Below are positions 18,648-27,258 of a DNA stretch of 64,000 nt, one piece after another. A program made the translations under genes and the position numbers. Within the stretch, counting starts at the first letter, position 1. Each line of letters begins with the position of its first letter. The DNA is from Variovorax sp. PAMC28562 (GTDB lineage Bacteria; Pseudomonadota; Gammaproteobacteria; Burkholderiales; Burkholderiaceae_C). The stretch spans positions 4,051,501 through 4,115,500 of the forward strand of contig NZ_CP060296.1 of assembly GCF_014303735.1 (NCBI RefSeq), read 5' to 3'. The notes beneath the pieces are model-generated. The model searched no databases. It was given only the letters and a program-made list of their open reading frames with translations, and was not told where the DNA came from.

Positions 18648-20489
18648 TCAGTGTGGCTGCCACTTGACACCCACATAGACAGCACGGCCCGGAGTTGCGT
18701 AGCCATCGACCAGCTGGTAGTTTTTGTCACCCAAGTTGTCGACGCGCGCCAAAAGCGTCACGTCGCGAACAATCTCGGTGCTCGCACTGAGATTGAACAG
18801 CGTGTAACCACCGAGCGTCTTTTTGTTGGCCGCATCCGCATAGCGAAAGCCCGAGGCCTGAACTTCGGCACCCAAGGTCCATCCGGCAACACGCCAGTCA
18901 GCACCCAGCGTGGCATGCCGACGCGAGCGCAGGGCCAGCAGCTTGTCTGTCTCGGCGTCCTTCGGGTCCTGGAAGTCGAGCGAACCGCGCAGCGTCACGT
19001 CGCCGATGTGATGGCTGCCTGCAAGGGTAACGCCCCGCAGCACGGCGCGGGCGGTGTTCGCGTAGCAACCGAAGCCGGAGCTGCACGCGGTCGAGTCATT
19101 GTCGAAAGTGATGAGATTTCGCACGCGATTGCGGTAGGCCACGATGCTGCCTGTTGTCGCGGCATCGGCGTATCGCAATCCGATCTCGGCGTTGAGCGAA
19201 GTCTCGGGCTGCAGGCCCGCGTTGCCGTATTCGCTGAAGCGCTGGTACAGGGTGGGTGCGCGGAATGCCGTGCCAGCGGAAGCGGTCGCACGCCAGTTCT
19301 GCGCAAACGAATAGCCGTAGGCTGCGCTGCCGGTGGTCTTGCCACCGAACTCGCTGTCGTTGTCATGACGCACGTTAAGTTGCAGCGAATGAGCGCCCTG
19401 ATTGAAACCGTAGCCGAGCGCCAGCGCGTCTTGTGAGCGCTTCCTGAAGATGGTGGTGCTGAAGCTGTCCAGTGCCGGGTTGAAGAGCTTGTCTTCACGA
19501 CGCTCCAGCGCCGCGGTGAACAGGCTGGCGCCGAGGCGGTACTCGTTTTGGAACAGGTAGTTGCGCAGCTGCGTTTGCGTGATGTAAGCCGACGGCGTCG
19601 TTTCGTATCGCGAGTTTGAGTCGGTCACCGAAAGCTTGGTGCTGTAGGCCTCTGTCCACTGCGCCGACCAACTCAGGCCGGCGGTGCGCAAATGGTAGAG
19701 GTTGCGGTCGTTCACCGGCTGCTTCGGGTCGTAGCCATAGTTGTCGTAGCCCGAATTGGTTTCGCTTTCGAGCACCGTGGCGTCGATCCGCTGCTGCGCG
19801 TTGATCTGGTAGCCGAGTCGCACGTTAGCCGAGCTCGCATGGTAGTAGTCCTTGTCCGGATCATGGCTGGCGACCGATCGCGTGCGTACGTCGAACCCAG
19901 CGTTTTCCTGGTACGCCGCGCCGATCGAATAGTCGAAAGCGCCGGCCGAACCACTGACGCCGGCCTGCGATGTACGCAAGCCCTTGCTGCCGAAACCGAA
20001 GCCGACATACGGACTGGCAACCCCTTCGCCGCGCCGCGTGAAGAGCTGGATCACGCCGCCAATGGCGTCCGAGCCGTAGACCGCAGCGGCCGGGCCTCGC
20101 AGCACTTCAATGCGGTCGATCTGCGCCAGTGGAATGCTTTCCCACGTGGCACCGCCGGTCGACTGCGAATCGACACGCACGCCATCGACATACACAGCCG
20201 TGAAACGCGTGTCGGCGCCGCGAAGGAACACGCTGGTTGCGTTGCCGACACCACCGTTGCGCGTGATCTCGACGCCGGGCAAACGTGCCAACACGTCGGC
20301 AACGCCGACGGCGCCGCTGCGCTCGATCGTTTCGCGGTCGACGATCGACACATCAGCGACCAATTTAGACAGGGGCTGCGGTACGCGGGTCGCGGTGACC
20401 ACCGTTTCGCTGAGCGATGGCGGGCTTTGTGCGAGCGCAAGGAGTGGCACTTGCAGCAAGGCGGCAAGCAGGAGAACACTGGTTTTCAT
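18648..20489 (-). CDS. btuB: TonB-dependent outer-membrane corrinoid receptor
   Basis: 613 residues from ATG 20489, about the length of E. coli BtuB. Signal peptide 1-20 (LLQVPLLALAQ), then a TonB-box-like ETVVTATR (about 27-34). A plug domain runs to about 150 (VADVLARLPGVEITRNGG, FLRGADTRFTAVYVDGVRV, IEVLRGPAAAVYGSDAIGG), followed by a 22-strand-type barrel. Two barrel cysteines (STACSSGFGCY) resemble a loop disulphide. The last residue is His rather than the usual aromatic, so the final strand may be atypical. It is the first gene after the cobalamin riboswitch and should be repressed when B12 is plentiful. Confidence 0.9.
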   Translation of the reverse strand: MKTSVLLLAALLQVPLLALAQSPPSLSETVVTATRVPQPLSKLVADVSIVDRETIERSGAVGVADVLARLPGVEITRNGGVGNATSVFLRGADTRFTAVYVDGVRVDSQSTGGATWESIPLAQIDRIEVLRGPAAAVYGSDAIGGVIQLFTRRGEGVASPYVGFGFGSKGLRTSQAGVSGSAGAFDYSIGAAYQENAGFDVRTRSVASHDPDKDYYHASSANVRLGYQINAQQRIDATVLESETNSGYDNYGYDPKQPVNDRNLYHLRTAGLSWSAQWTEAYSTKLSVTDSNSRYETTPSAYITQTQLRNYLFQNEYRLGASLFTAALERREDKLFNPALDSFSTTIFRKRSQDALALGYGFNQGAHSLQLNVRHDNDSEFGGKTTGSAAYGYSFAQNWRATASAGTAFRAPTLYQRFSEYGNAGLQPETSLNAEIGLRYADAATTGSIVAYRNRVRNLITFDNDSTACSSGFGCYANTARAVLRGVTLAGSHHIGDVTLRGSLDFQDPKDAETDKLLALRSRRHATLGADWRVAGWTLGAEVQASGFRYADAANKKTLGGYTLFNLSASTEIVRDVTLLARVDNLGDKNYQLVDGYATPGRAVYVGVKWQPH

Positions 20490-20516
20490 TTGAGAGGACC
20501 GGATAGCAATGCCCGT

Positions 20517-20536
20517 CACCGGCTTCCCCGCCGGTG
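20517..20536 (-). promoter_or_regulatory. Hairpin between riboswitch and btuB start
   Basis: A perfect seven-base stem (CACCGGC with GCCGGTG, six-base loop GGGGAA) lies 28 bases before the btuB ATG on the minus strand. No T-run follows, so it is not a classic terminator. It may be part of a translation-control platform, since no clear Shine-Dalgarno precedes btuB. Confidence 0.45.
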
Positions 20537-20599
20537 GTTGAGCGTAATGGCCGGCTGCGCGCACCACCCAACGTTGACGCGCGCGGCTTGCCGCTTCGT

Positions 20600-20800
20600 T
20601 GGCCGGTATCCGGGCTGACAGAGTGCTCGACCCGCCTTCCCAGGCGCCTGTTTCAGGGCGCCCAGTGGCTGCTGGGGAAAGTGATGTCGGCGCGTGAACG
20701 CCGGCATCGTCTGTTTGACCGTTGCGGGGGCAGCGCAGGTGGCTTCGGTCTTCGTTGTGGTGAAGACCGCGACTCCTGCTTCCCGTTGAACTGCGCCGCG
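20600..20800 (-). promoter_or_regulatory. Cobalamin (adenosylcobalamin) riboswitch upstream of btuB
   Basis: Read on the minus strand, the segment shows the order of conserved cobalamin-aptamer pieces: an entry GGGAAGCAGGAGTC-like element near 20775, the CTGCCCCCGCAACGGT core (about 20716-20732), a CAGCAGCCACTGG stem near 20660-20675, and the B12-box-like GTCAGCCCGGATACCGGCC (about 20600-20620). Exact ends are uncertain. It precedes btuB and the whole B12 operon by about 110 bases, the expected place for feedback control. Confidence 0.88.
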
Positions 20801-20879
20801 TGAACCACGGCGCGAGCACCAACGGGCCGGATTCTAAATTGAAAGAACTTGCAATCGCGGGAACCTACAATCCAGACCC

Positions 20880-21107
20880 ATGTCCGCCGCCAGTCCCATT
20901 GACCAGATCGCCGACCGAGTCGAGCGCCTCCTGGTTCGCCACGAAGAGGTGCAACGCACCAATGCGCTGTTGCAGGAACAGGTCGATGCGCTGACGCGGG
21001 AGCGCGACGCGCTCAAATCGCGGCTCGCGGCTGCCCGAACGCGTATCGACGCGCTGCTAGATCGGCTGCCGGCCGACCCACCCTCTCCTGAAGATTCCGC
21101 CGCATGA
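20880..21107 (+). CDS. ZapB-like short coiled-coil cell-division protein (TIGR02449-like)
   Basis: 75 residues, nearly all one amphipathic coiled coil (QIADRVERLLVRHEEVQRTN, then LQEQVDALTRERDALKSRL) with a short Pro-rich tail. The stop overlaps the zapA start as ATGA. In betaproteobacteria such proteins precede zapA and are thought to help Z-ring assembly; that is family knowledge plus context. No strong ribosome site is visible; a TACAAT lies nine bases before the ATG, so the message may have a very short leader. Confidence 0.75.
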   Translation: MSAASPIDQIADRVERLLVRHEEVQRTNALLQEQVDALTRERDALKSRLAAARTRIDALLDRLPADPPSPEDSAA

Positions 21108-21493
21108 AGCAGATAGAAGTACAGATCATGGGCCAGAGCTACTTGCTCGGCTGCCCCGCAGACGGCGAGTCGCAATTGCGCAGCGCGGTCGACCACGTCG
21201 ACGCTGCCATGTGCAAGATTCGCGATGCCGGCAAGGTGAAGGCGCGCGACCGCATCGCCGTGCTGGCCTCGCTGAATATCGCATTCGATTTGATTCAGGC
21301 GCAGGCCGCATCCGCATCTGCTGCCGAGGTCGCGGTCGCCCCCGTCGCCGCAGCCGCGAGCCCGGTCGCACCGCTCTTGCCGATGGCCACGCCCTCAGAT
21401 ACAGCGAATCACGCCGAGCTGGACGACCCACGCCTGCCGCAACTTTTGCAGCGCCTCGACAATGCCCTCGCGGGCGATGGACATTTGCTCTGA
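21104..21493 (+). CDS. zapA: Cell division protein ZapA
   Basis: 129 residues. The first 100 match ZapA: KQIEVQIMGQSYLLGCP (2-18), AVDHVDAAMCKIRDAGKVKARDRIAVLASLNIAFDL-type helix region (about 30-66). It then has an Ala/Val/Pro-rich linker and a short C-terminal helix. ZapA bundles FtsZ protofilaments. It is translationally coupled to the upstream coiled-coil gene, and 6S RNA follows it, the usual order in proteobacteria. Confidence 0.88.
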   Translation: MKQIEVQIMGQSYLLGCPADGESQLRSAVDHVDAAMCKIRDAGKVKARDRIAVLASLNIAFDLIQAQAASASAAEVAVAPVAAAASPVAPLLPMATPSDTANHAELDDPRLPQLLQRLDNALAGDGHLL

Positions 21494-21529
21494 TGGCCTA
21501 CACAGCGAGCGTGGAGCTGGCGTAGACTC

Positions 21530-21715
21530 TTCCTCGTCTGCGGTGTTGTCGAACTTAATATTTCCTTGTTCCAATGCTCTCCGGAGCCGGGCTTGGTACA
21601 TCGCTAGGTAGGCGTGATCATCTCGCGTTAGATGAACCCGAAGCCCTGCTGCCCTCGCCCACCTGAACCCTGGTTCAGGATGCGGGTTCGGCTCCATTCG
21701 CAGACACCTATTCGA
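21530..21715 (+). ncRNA. ssrS: 6S RNA
   Basis: The segment downstream of zapA has the betaproteobacterial 6S layout: a closing stem of GTCTGCG near 21535 with CGCAGAC near 21698, an AT-rich open 5' side (ACTTAATATTTCCTTGTTCC), then the conserved GGAGCCGGGCTTGGTACATCG and a GC-rich central stem. 6S RNA binds the RNA polymerase sigma-70 holoenzyme as a promoter mimic. A terminator follows directly. The ends are estimated to within about ten bases. Confidence 0.83.
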
Positions 21716-21720
21716 AGCAA

Positions 21721-21758
21721 CGGCCCCGAGATCCTTAGGATCCCGGGGCCGTTTTTTT
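21721..21758 (+). terminator. Rho-independent terminator after 6S RNA
   Basis: A long stem (CGGCCCCG-GATCC with GGATC-CGGGGCCG, TTA loop, one bulge) is followed by seven T residues on the plus strand. Confidence 0.92.
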
Positions 21759-21780
21759 GGGTGCGGGTCTGTTCTCGAGG

Positions 21781-21992
21781 TCAGCGCGAGAACAACGCCT
21801 TGTGCTGCTCCCGCAGCAGCGCCTTCTGAACCTTGCCCATGGCGTTTCGCGGCAGTTCGGCGACGACGCCTCGACCGATTTTTCGACCTGCACTGCGGTA
21901 CGCGCGCCGGGCTCCAGATCGAGCGCATCGAGCAGGTTGGCGATCATGGCGCTGGCGCGTTCGAGATCCCGCCACGACCAGAACAAGCCGCG
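21781..21992 (-). pseudogene. Deletion remnant of a malonyl-CoA synthetase-like gene (matB)
   Basis: Two pieces of one acyl-CoA ligase are joined in different frames. The upstream piece reads FWSWRDLERASAMIANLL then GARTAVQVEKSVE, matching the N-terminal part of MatB-type synthetases (RVAVQVEKSAEAL in the Rhizobium enzyme, from memory). The downstream piece reads VVAELPRNAMGKVQKALLRE and ends LFSR plus stop, matching the extreme C-terminus with its catalytic-lysine motif. About 400 codons between them are missing, and the join shifts the frame. It is directly downstream of the hydratase gene and is certainly non-functional. Confidence 0.85.
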
Positions 21993-22778
21993 TCAAAAAT
22001 CGGGAGCGCGTTTGGCGAGAAAGGCGGCAATGCCTTCGCGGTGCTCGGGAGAATCAGCGTAGTCGTACGCGCCCCGCAGCAGGCCCTGAACCTCGCTCGA
22101 TACCGACTCGTTCAAGGCAGCGAAAGTGCGCTTGTTGAATCGCGCGGCCTGTGGTGCCAGCGCCGCGATTCGCAGCGCATGGTCGCGCGCGGCGACGGGC
22201 ACCTCCGCGTCGGGCAGTACATGCAGCAAAAAGCCGGCGTCGTACAAGCGTGCGGCGCTGTGCACGCCGGCCGCCAGCAGCATGTCGCGCGCGAGCACGT
22301 CACCCATCGAACCGTGTACCAACGCGGCTTCGCGCGGCGCCATCGGGAAGCCCAGCTTGGCGATCGGTGCGCCGAACTTCGCGGAGACGCCTGCGATGCG
22401 GATGTCGCAGCAGCTCGCGATCTCCAGGCCGGCGCCCATACAAGCGCCTTCGATCTGCGCGACCAATGGCACGCGGCAGTCGAGCATCGCCTGCAGCGCG
22501 GTCCACACCTCGTCCTCGTGGAAAGCGCGGAGCCGCTCGGTGTCGAATCGAAACGACGGGTACTCCGAGATGTCGCCACCCGCGCAAAAGGCGCTGCCGG
22601 CACCGCGCACGACGATGCACCGCAAGCCTTCGTCGATGCCGACAACGGCGAACACGTCCCGCAGTTCGCGCCACATGGCACGCGTCATCGCATTCAGCCT
22701 GGATGCGTTCGTGAGCGTGACCCATGCGACGCGGCCCTCGCGCTGTAGAGAGACCGAGGCGCTCACCGCAACCGTCAT
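21993..22778 (-). CDS. Enoyl-CoA hydratase/isomerase family protein
   Basis: 261 residues from ATG 22778, which overlaps the stop of the TctC remnant as ATGA. Crotonase-fold marks are NAMTRAMWREL (about 29-39), the first oxyanion strand GAGSAFCAGGDISEYPS (about 59-75) and EGACMGAGLEIASCCDIRIA (about 108-127). The Glu pair of classic hydratases is not obvious, so it may be an isomerase or a decarboxylase-type member. It is the one intact gene of an eroded operon (matB scar after it, Bug-receptor tail before it) and may have lost its pathway. Confidence 0.83.
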   Translation of the reverse strand: MTVAVSASVSLQREGRVAWVTLTNASRLNAMTRAMWRELRDVFAVVGIDEGLRCIVVRGAGSAFCAGGDISEYPSFRFDTERLRAFHEDEVWTALQAMLDCRVPLVAQIEGACMGAGLEIASCCDIRIAGVSAKFGAPIAKLGFPMAPREAALVHGSMGDVLARDMLLAAGVHSAARLYDAGFLLHVLPDAEVPVAARDHALRIAALAPQAARFNKRTFAALNESVSSEVQGLLRGAYDYADSPEHREGIAAFLAKRAPDF

Positions 22779-22882
22779 TCGAGCTTGGCCCCCGAGGCTT
22801 TCACGACGCCAGCCCAGCGCTTGATTTCGCTGCTGACGAAAGCGCCGTATTGCGGCCCGACCAGGTTCGGAAACTGCGCCAT
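22775..22882 (-). pseudogene. C-terminal remnant of a Bug/TctC-family substrate-binding protein
   Basis: A 35-codon frame reads MAQFPNLVGPQYGAF, then KRWAGVVKASGAKLE and stop, which is the standard tail of Bug (tripartite tricarboxylate transporter) receptors. The first 280 or so residues are absent; the gene is cut 16 bases before the lgt stop. It could still be translated as a 35-residue peptide coupled to the hydratase start. Confidence 0.8.
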
Positions 22883-22897
22883 GTCCACGTCCCTCTC

Positions 22898-23728
22898 CTA
22901 TGACGTCGTGACCCGTGCCGGCACCGGGCGCCGCGCGGCCCACAACCAGAGGCCGATGCCGAAGAGCACCATCGGCACGCAGAGCCATTGGCCCTGGCTC
23001 AGGTTGAGCGCCCGCAGGCCGAGAAAGTCGTCCGGCTCGCGAAAGAACTCGGCGATGAAACGGAAGATGCCGTAGCCGATCAGGAACATCGCCGCCACCT
23101 GGCCTTGCTTGCGTTCCTTGCGCGCATAGAGCCACAGCAGCACGAACAGCAGAATGCCTTCGAGCAGGAACTGATACACCTGCGACGGATGCCGCGGGAG
23201 CATCGAGCCGCTCTGCGGAAACACCATGCCCCACGGCAGATCGGGGCTGCTGAAGCGGCCCCACAGCTCGCCGTTGATGAAGTTGCCGACGCGCCCCGCC
23301 GCCAGCCCCAACGGCACGCACGGCGCGATGAAATCCATCACCTGCCAGAACGGACGTGCCCGCGAATGGGAATACCAGATCATGGAAGCGATGACGCCGA
23401 GCATGCCGCCGTGAAAGCTCATCCCACCCTGCCAAACGAAGAAGATTTCGAGCGGATGCGTCAGGTAGTAGCCGGGTTTGTAGAAGAGGCAATAACCCAG
23501 CCGGCCGCCGACGATGACACCCATCACACCGAGAAACAGCATGTCCTCGATGTCTTTGCGCGCCCATGCCGCTGCGCTATCGAGCGATCGGTATGGCTCG
23601 TGACGCAGGCGCCGCGTCGCCAGAAAAAAGAAGAGCGCGAATGCGGCCAGATAGGTCAGGCCATACCAGTGGATGGCGATCGGTCCGAGCTGGAGGGCAA
23701 CGGGGTTGATCTGCGGATACATGAGCAT
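22898..23728 (-). CDS. lgt: Prolipoprotein diacylglyceryl transferase
   Basis: 276 residues, inner membrane. Lgt transfers diacylglycerol from phosphatidylglycerol to the lipobox cysteine. Family marks are [12 protein letters not shown] (about 19-30), [30 protein letters not shown] (about 100-113), the signature [14 protein letters not shown] (about 144-157) and [10 protein letters not shown]. About seven membrane segments are visible. The start may be ATG 23728 or the ATG two codons later. The stop lies next to the TctC scar, so one edge of the deletion falls here without touching lgt. Confidence 0.93.
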   Translation of the reverse strand: MLMYPQINPVALQLGPIAIHWYGLTYLAAFALFFFLATRRLRHEPYRSLDSAAAWARKDIEDMLFLGVMGVIVGGRLGYCLFYKPGYYLTHPLEIFFVWQGGMSFHGGMLGVIASMIWYSHSRARPFWQVMDFIAPCVPLGLAAGRVGNFINGELWGRFSSPDLPWGMVFPQSGSMLPRHPSQVYQFLLEGILLFVLLWLYARKERKQGQVAAMFLIGYGIFRFIAEFFREPDDFLGLRALNLSQGQWLCVPMVLFGIGLWLWAARRPVPARVTTS

Positions 23729-23794
23729 GCGGACATTGTGCCGCGCCCTGCCGCCATGTTCGAGTCGGCGTCGGGCGTATCGCTGCGGTCGAAC

Positions 23795-24733
23795 TCAGCC
23801 GCCGCCCCGCTGCCGCACGAACGCCACGAAGCGCGCCAGCGCCGCGTTGGTATTTTGCGCAGGCCACACCAGGCTCGTCTCGCAGCCCGGCAACACAGGT
23901 GACGACTTGCGCCGCGTTGCGGATGCCAGTTCCTCTGCTTTCCTATAAACCACGCCGGCACGACGGAATTGCGTCACGCTCTGCGGCACCCACGCCACGC
24001 CGATGGCGCCCCACACGAGGTTCACGATGGTCTGCATCTGGATCGCCTCTTGCGCGATGGCAGGTGCAAGACCGGCCGCGTGATACAGACCGACGATGGC
24101 ATCGTGCAGGGAAGGCAGGATGCGCCGCGGAAAGATCACGAGCGGTTGCGCCAGCACGTCGCTCAGCGCTGGTCGATTTACGCGGGCCAGCGGGTGCCGT
24201 GCCGGCAACGCGAGCACCAGCGGCTCTTCGGACACCGGCAGGCGCTCCAGCCCCGGCGGTGCGAAGCCTGGCGAATGCAGCATGAGGCCGGCGTCGATGT
24301 CGCCGCGCGCAAAGGCTTCGAGCTGCGCATCGCCGGTCGCCTCGACGAGTTCGAGCGCGACCTCCGGGCATAGCGCACGAAATTCACGCACCCAGGCCGG
24401 CAGTGTCTCGAAGCCGATGGTCGAAACGAACGCGAGCCGCACACGGCCCACTTCACCTGCGGCAGCAGCCCGAGCACGGGCGGGGAGCGCCTGCGCTCGG
24501 GCCAACAGTTCGCGCACGTCCGGCAACAACGTTTCGCCCGCCGGGGTCAGCGCAACGCGGCGTCGCGTTCGGTCGAACAGCATCACGCCGAGGGTCTTCT
24601 CGAGCTGCGCGATCGCCTGCGTCACCGGCGGCTGCGTCATGTGCAGTCGCACTGCCGCGCGACCAAAGTGCAGTTCTTCTGCGACAGCGACGAACTGCCG
24701 CCAGGCACGCAGATCCACCATGGCTTCTTTCAT
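23795..24733 (-). CDS. LysR-family transcriptional regulator divergent from ilvD
   Basis: 312 residues. N-terminal winged helix with the family signature (WRQFVAVAEELHFGRAAVRL at about 11-30, then TQPPVTQAIAQLEKTLGVML and RTRRRVALTPAG). A periplasmic-binding-like effector domain runs from about 92 to 300. It is transcribed divergently from ilvD, with a dyad in the 97-base gap, so control of ilvD or of itself is a fair inference. The effector is unknown. BenM/CatR-like members of the HFGRAA type often sense small acids. Confidence 0.87.
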   Translation of the reverse strand: MKEAMVDLRAWRQFVAVAEELHFGRAAVRLHMTQPPVTQAIAQLEKTLGVMLFDRTRRRVALTPAGETLLPDVRELLARAQALPARARAAAAGEVGRVRLAFVSTIGFETLPAWVREFRALCPEVALELVEATGDAQLEAFARGDIDAGLMLHSPGFAPPGLERLPVSEEPLVLALPARHPLARVNRPALSDVLAQPLVIFPRRILPSLHDAIVGLYHAAGLAPAIAQEAIQMQTIVNLVWGAIGVAWVPQSVTQFRRAGVVYRKAEELASATRRKSSPVLPGCETSLVWPAQNTNAALARFVAFVRQRGGG

Positions 24734-24753
24734 ACGCGCAGCATATCAATGCC

Positions 24754-24771
24754 TCCAAAAATAGGATTGGA
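24754..24771. promoter_or_regulatory. LysR-type dyad in the LysR-ilvD intergenic region
   Basis: TCCAA (24754-24758) and TTGGA (24767-24771) form an inverted repeat with an AT-rich eight-base centre. It fits the T-N11-A layout of LysR boxes and lies 20 bases before the regulator's start and 60 before ilvD. A regulatory role is inferred. Confidence 0.45.
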
Positions 24772-24830
24772 AGCAATCAATCGTTCGGCCGATACTGGGC
24801 GTCCCACAAGATCACTCAACGAGAGACACC

Positions 24831-26525
24831 ATGGCCAACGAACCCCTCCAGATCAACCGCCGCAGCGCCAACATCGTCGAAGGCAAAGCGCGCGCGCCCA
24901 ACCGTTCGATGTTCTATGCCATGGGCTACGAGGAGGCCGACTTCAAGAAGCCGATGGTCGGCGTGGCCAACGGCCACAGCACCATCACACCGTGCAACTC
25001 GGGCCTGCAGAAACTGGCCGACGCGGCCATCGAAGGGATCGAGGAAGCCGGCGGCAATGCGCAGGTGTTCGGCACGCCGACCATCAGCGACGGCATGGCG
25101 ATGGGCACCGAAGGCATGAAGTACTCGCTGGTTAGCCGTGAAGTCATCAGCGACTGCATCGAGACCTGCGTTGGTGGTCAGTGGATGGACGGCGTGCTGG
25201 TGGTCGGCGGCTGCGACAAGAACATGCCGGGCGGCATGATGGGCATGCTGCGCGCCAACGTGCCGGCGATCTACGTCTACGGCGGCACCATCCTGCCGGG
25301 CCGCTACAAGGGGCAAGACCTGAACATCGTCAGCGTGTTCGAAGCGGTCGGCCAGAACGCCGCCGGCAACATGAGCGACGAAGACCTGCGCGAGATCGAG
25401 ATGCGCGCCATTCCCGGTCCCGGCTCGTGCGGCGGCATGTACACCGCGAACACGATGTCGAGCGCGTTCGAAGCACTCGGCATGTCGCTGCCCTACTCGT
25501 CGACCATGGCCAATCCGCACGACGAAAAGCAGAACTCGGCCAAGGAGTCGGCCAAGGTGCTGATCGAGGCGATCAAGAAAGACCTGAAGCCGCGCGACAT
25601 CGTGACCAAGAAGGCGATCGAGAACGCAGTGGCTGTGATCATGGCGACCGGTGGCTCGACCAACGCGGTGCTGCACTTCCTGGCGATCGCGCACACGGCC
25701 GACGTCGAATGGACCATCGACGACTTCGAGCGCATGCGCAAGAAAGTGCCGGTGCTGTGCGACCTGAAGCCGAGCGGCAAATACCTGGCGGTCGACCTGC
25801 ACAAGGCCGGTGGCATTCCACAAGTGATGAAGGTGTTGCTGAAGGCCGGCCTGTTGCACGGTGACTGCATCACCATCACCGGCGAGACCATTGCCGAAGT
25901 GCTGAAAGACGTGCCTGACGTCCCGCGCGCCGACCAGGACGTGATCCGCCCGATCGACAAGCCGATGTATGCCCAGGGTCACCTCGCCATCCTCAAGGGC
26001 AACCTGTCCCCTGAAGGCGCTGTTGCCAAGATCACCGGCCTGAAGAACCCCGTCATCACCGGCCCGGCGCGCGTGTTCGACGACGAACAGTCGGCCTTGG
26101 TTGCCATCCTTGCCGGCAAGATCGTCGCTGGCGACGTGATGGTGCTGCGCTACCTCGGCCCCAAGGGCGGACCGGGCATGCCGGAGATGTTGGCCCCGAC
26201 CGGCGCGCTCATCGGTGCCGGCCTGGGTGAAACTGTCGGACTGATCACCGACGGCCGCTTTTCCGGCGGCACCTGGGGCATGGTCGTGGGCCACGTCGCT
26301 CCTGAAGCCTATGCCGGCGGCACCATCGCGTTCGTCGAAGAAGGCGACTCGATCACCATCGACGCGCACAAGCTGGTGCTCGAATTGAACGTGCCCGAAG
26401 CCGAGATCGACAAGCGCCGCAAAGCGTGGAAGGCGCCGGCGCCGCGCTACACGCGCGGCGTGCAGGCCAAGTTCGCGTTCAATGCGTCGAGCGCGAGTTC
26501 GGGTGCGGTGCTGGACAAGTACTGA
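24831..26525 (+). CDS. ilvD: Dihydroxy-acid dehydratase (branched-chain amino acid synthesis)
   Basis: 564 residues, full length. It dehydrates dihydroxy-isovalerate and dihydroxy-methylvalerate to the 2-keto acids of valine and isoleucine. Cluster-binding cysteines are visible in [15 protein letters not shown] (about 44-58), [11 protein letters not shown] (about 124-134) and [14 protein letters not shown] (about 195-208). The C-terminal signature [21 protein letters not shown] is present near 475. It starts after GAGAGACACC. It stands alone with a divergent LysR gene rather than with ilvBNC. Confidence 0.95.
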   Translation: MANEPLQINRRSANIVEGKARAPNRSMFYAMGYEEADFKKPMVGVANGHSTITPCNSGLQKLADAAIEGIEEAGGNAQVFGTPTISDGMAMGTEGMKYSLVSREVISDCIETCVGGQWMDGVLVVGGCDKNMPGGMMGMLRANVPAIYVYGGTILPGRYKGQDLNIVSVFEAVGQNAAGNMSDEDLREIEMRAIPGPGSCGGMYTANTMSSAFEALGMSLPYSSTMANPHDEKQNSAKESAKVLIEAIKKDLKPRDIVTKKAIENAVAVIMATGGSTNAVLHFLAIAHTADVEWTIDDFERMRKKVPVLCDLKPSGKYLAVDLHKAGGIPQVMKVLLKAGLLHGDCITITGETIAEVLKDVPDVPRADQDVIRPIDKPMYAQGHLAILKGNLSPEGAVAKITGLKNPVITGPARVFDDEQSALVAILAGKIVAGDVMVLRYLGPKGGPGMPEMLAPTGALIGAGLGETVGLITDGRFSGGTWGMVVGHVAPEAYAGGTIAFVEEGDSITIDAHKLVLELNVPEAEIDKRRKAWKAPAPRYTRGVQAKFAFNASSASSGAVLDKY

Positions 26526-26558
26526 TCGACGCCAGGCGGTCGCTCGATCGCCCTGCGC

Positions 26559-26816
26559 TTACTTGCGCCGCTTCTGCGCCGACCGGCTGTTCAACATGCC
26601 CAGCGCGCTGCGCTGGCGGTCGATGCGGTTTTGCTTGCGCAGGTTTTCTTTCTCGACGACGCGGCGCTTGGTGTAGCCCGACGCATCGGCGTAGGCCCAC
26701 CATGCCACCGCGAGCGCGAAGGGAATCAGCACGATCCACCAGCTCCATTGAGCGATGAAGCCGACCTCGAGGTACTTCAACACCGCGCCCAGCACACCGA
26801 TCAGCAAAAACAACAT
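26559..26816 (-). CDS. Small Trp-rich membrane protein (TIGR04438-like)
   Basis: 85 residues: two hydrophobic helices (LFLLIGVLGAVLKYLEVGF, then WWIVLIPFALAVAWWAYAD with the Trp cluster), followed by a basic tail (TKRRVVEKENLRKQNRIDRQ). The pattern matches a small family common in Burkholderiales and of unknown function. It faces ilvD tail to tail and is divergent from the cytochrome c gene. Confidence 0.75.
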   Translation of the reverse strand: MLFLLIGVLGAVLKYLEVGFIAQWSWWIVLIPFALAVAWWAYADASGYTKRRVVEKENLRKQNRIDRQRSALGMLNSRSAQKRRK

Positions 26817-26918
26817 GGCGCATCCTTCAGGGGGAATCGATCAAGCATTGGGCGCCGGAACACCGGCTGCCTACAATGCCTGTTACCAGAATGTAACCTG
26901 CCCTTCGAAGCACGATCC

Positions 26919-27233
26919 ATGAAAAAAGCACTGTTCTCCGTCGTTTGCTGCCTCTTCGTGACGGGCACCGCCATCGCCGATCCGGCTGATTTGGCGTTGG
27001 CGACATCGAAGAACTGCATGAGCTGCCACGCGGTCGAGCGCAAGGTACTGGGACCGTCTTTCAAGGACGTGGCCGCCAAATACAAGGACGACAAGGGTGC
27101 GGTCGACATGCTGGCGACCAAGATCAAGAGGGGCGGCTCCGGTGTTTGGGGGCCGGTGCCAATGCCGGCGAACACGCAGGTCAGCGATGCCGACGCCCGG
27201 AAGCTGGCTGCCTGGGTCCTTTCGGCCAAGTAA
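26919..27233 (+). CDS. Periplasmic class I cytochrome c (c551/c552 type)
   Basis: 104 residues. Signal peptide 1-20 (LFSVVCCLFVTGTAIA). The haem site is CMSCH (about 33-37), and the sixth ligand Met is in GPVPMPANTQVS (about 79). A typical small electron carrier for terminal oxidases or periplasmic reductases. The frame is open upstream, but the ATG at 26919 begins the signal peptide. No partner oxidase is adjacent. Confidence 0.88.
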   Translation: MKKALFSVVCCLFVTGTAIADPADLALATSKNCMSCHAVERKVLGPSFKDVAAKYKDDKGAVDMLATKIKRGGSGVWGPVPMPANTQVSDADARKLAAWVLSAK

Positions 27234-27258
27234 CCGACAGCGCTGACGGTGCGCCGAA

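Noticed and set aside
24816-26369. 517-codon minus frame opposite ilvD
   Set aside because: IlvD on the plus strand is certain, and the opposite frame is His/Arg/Gly shadow text.
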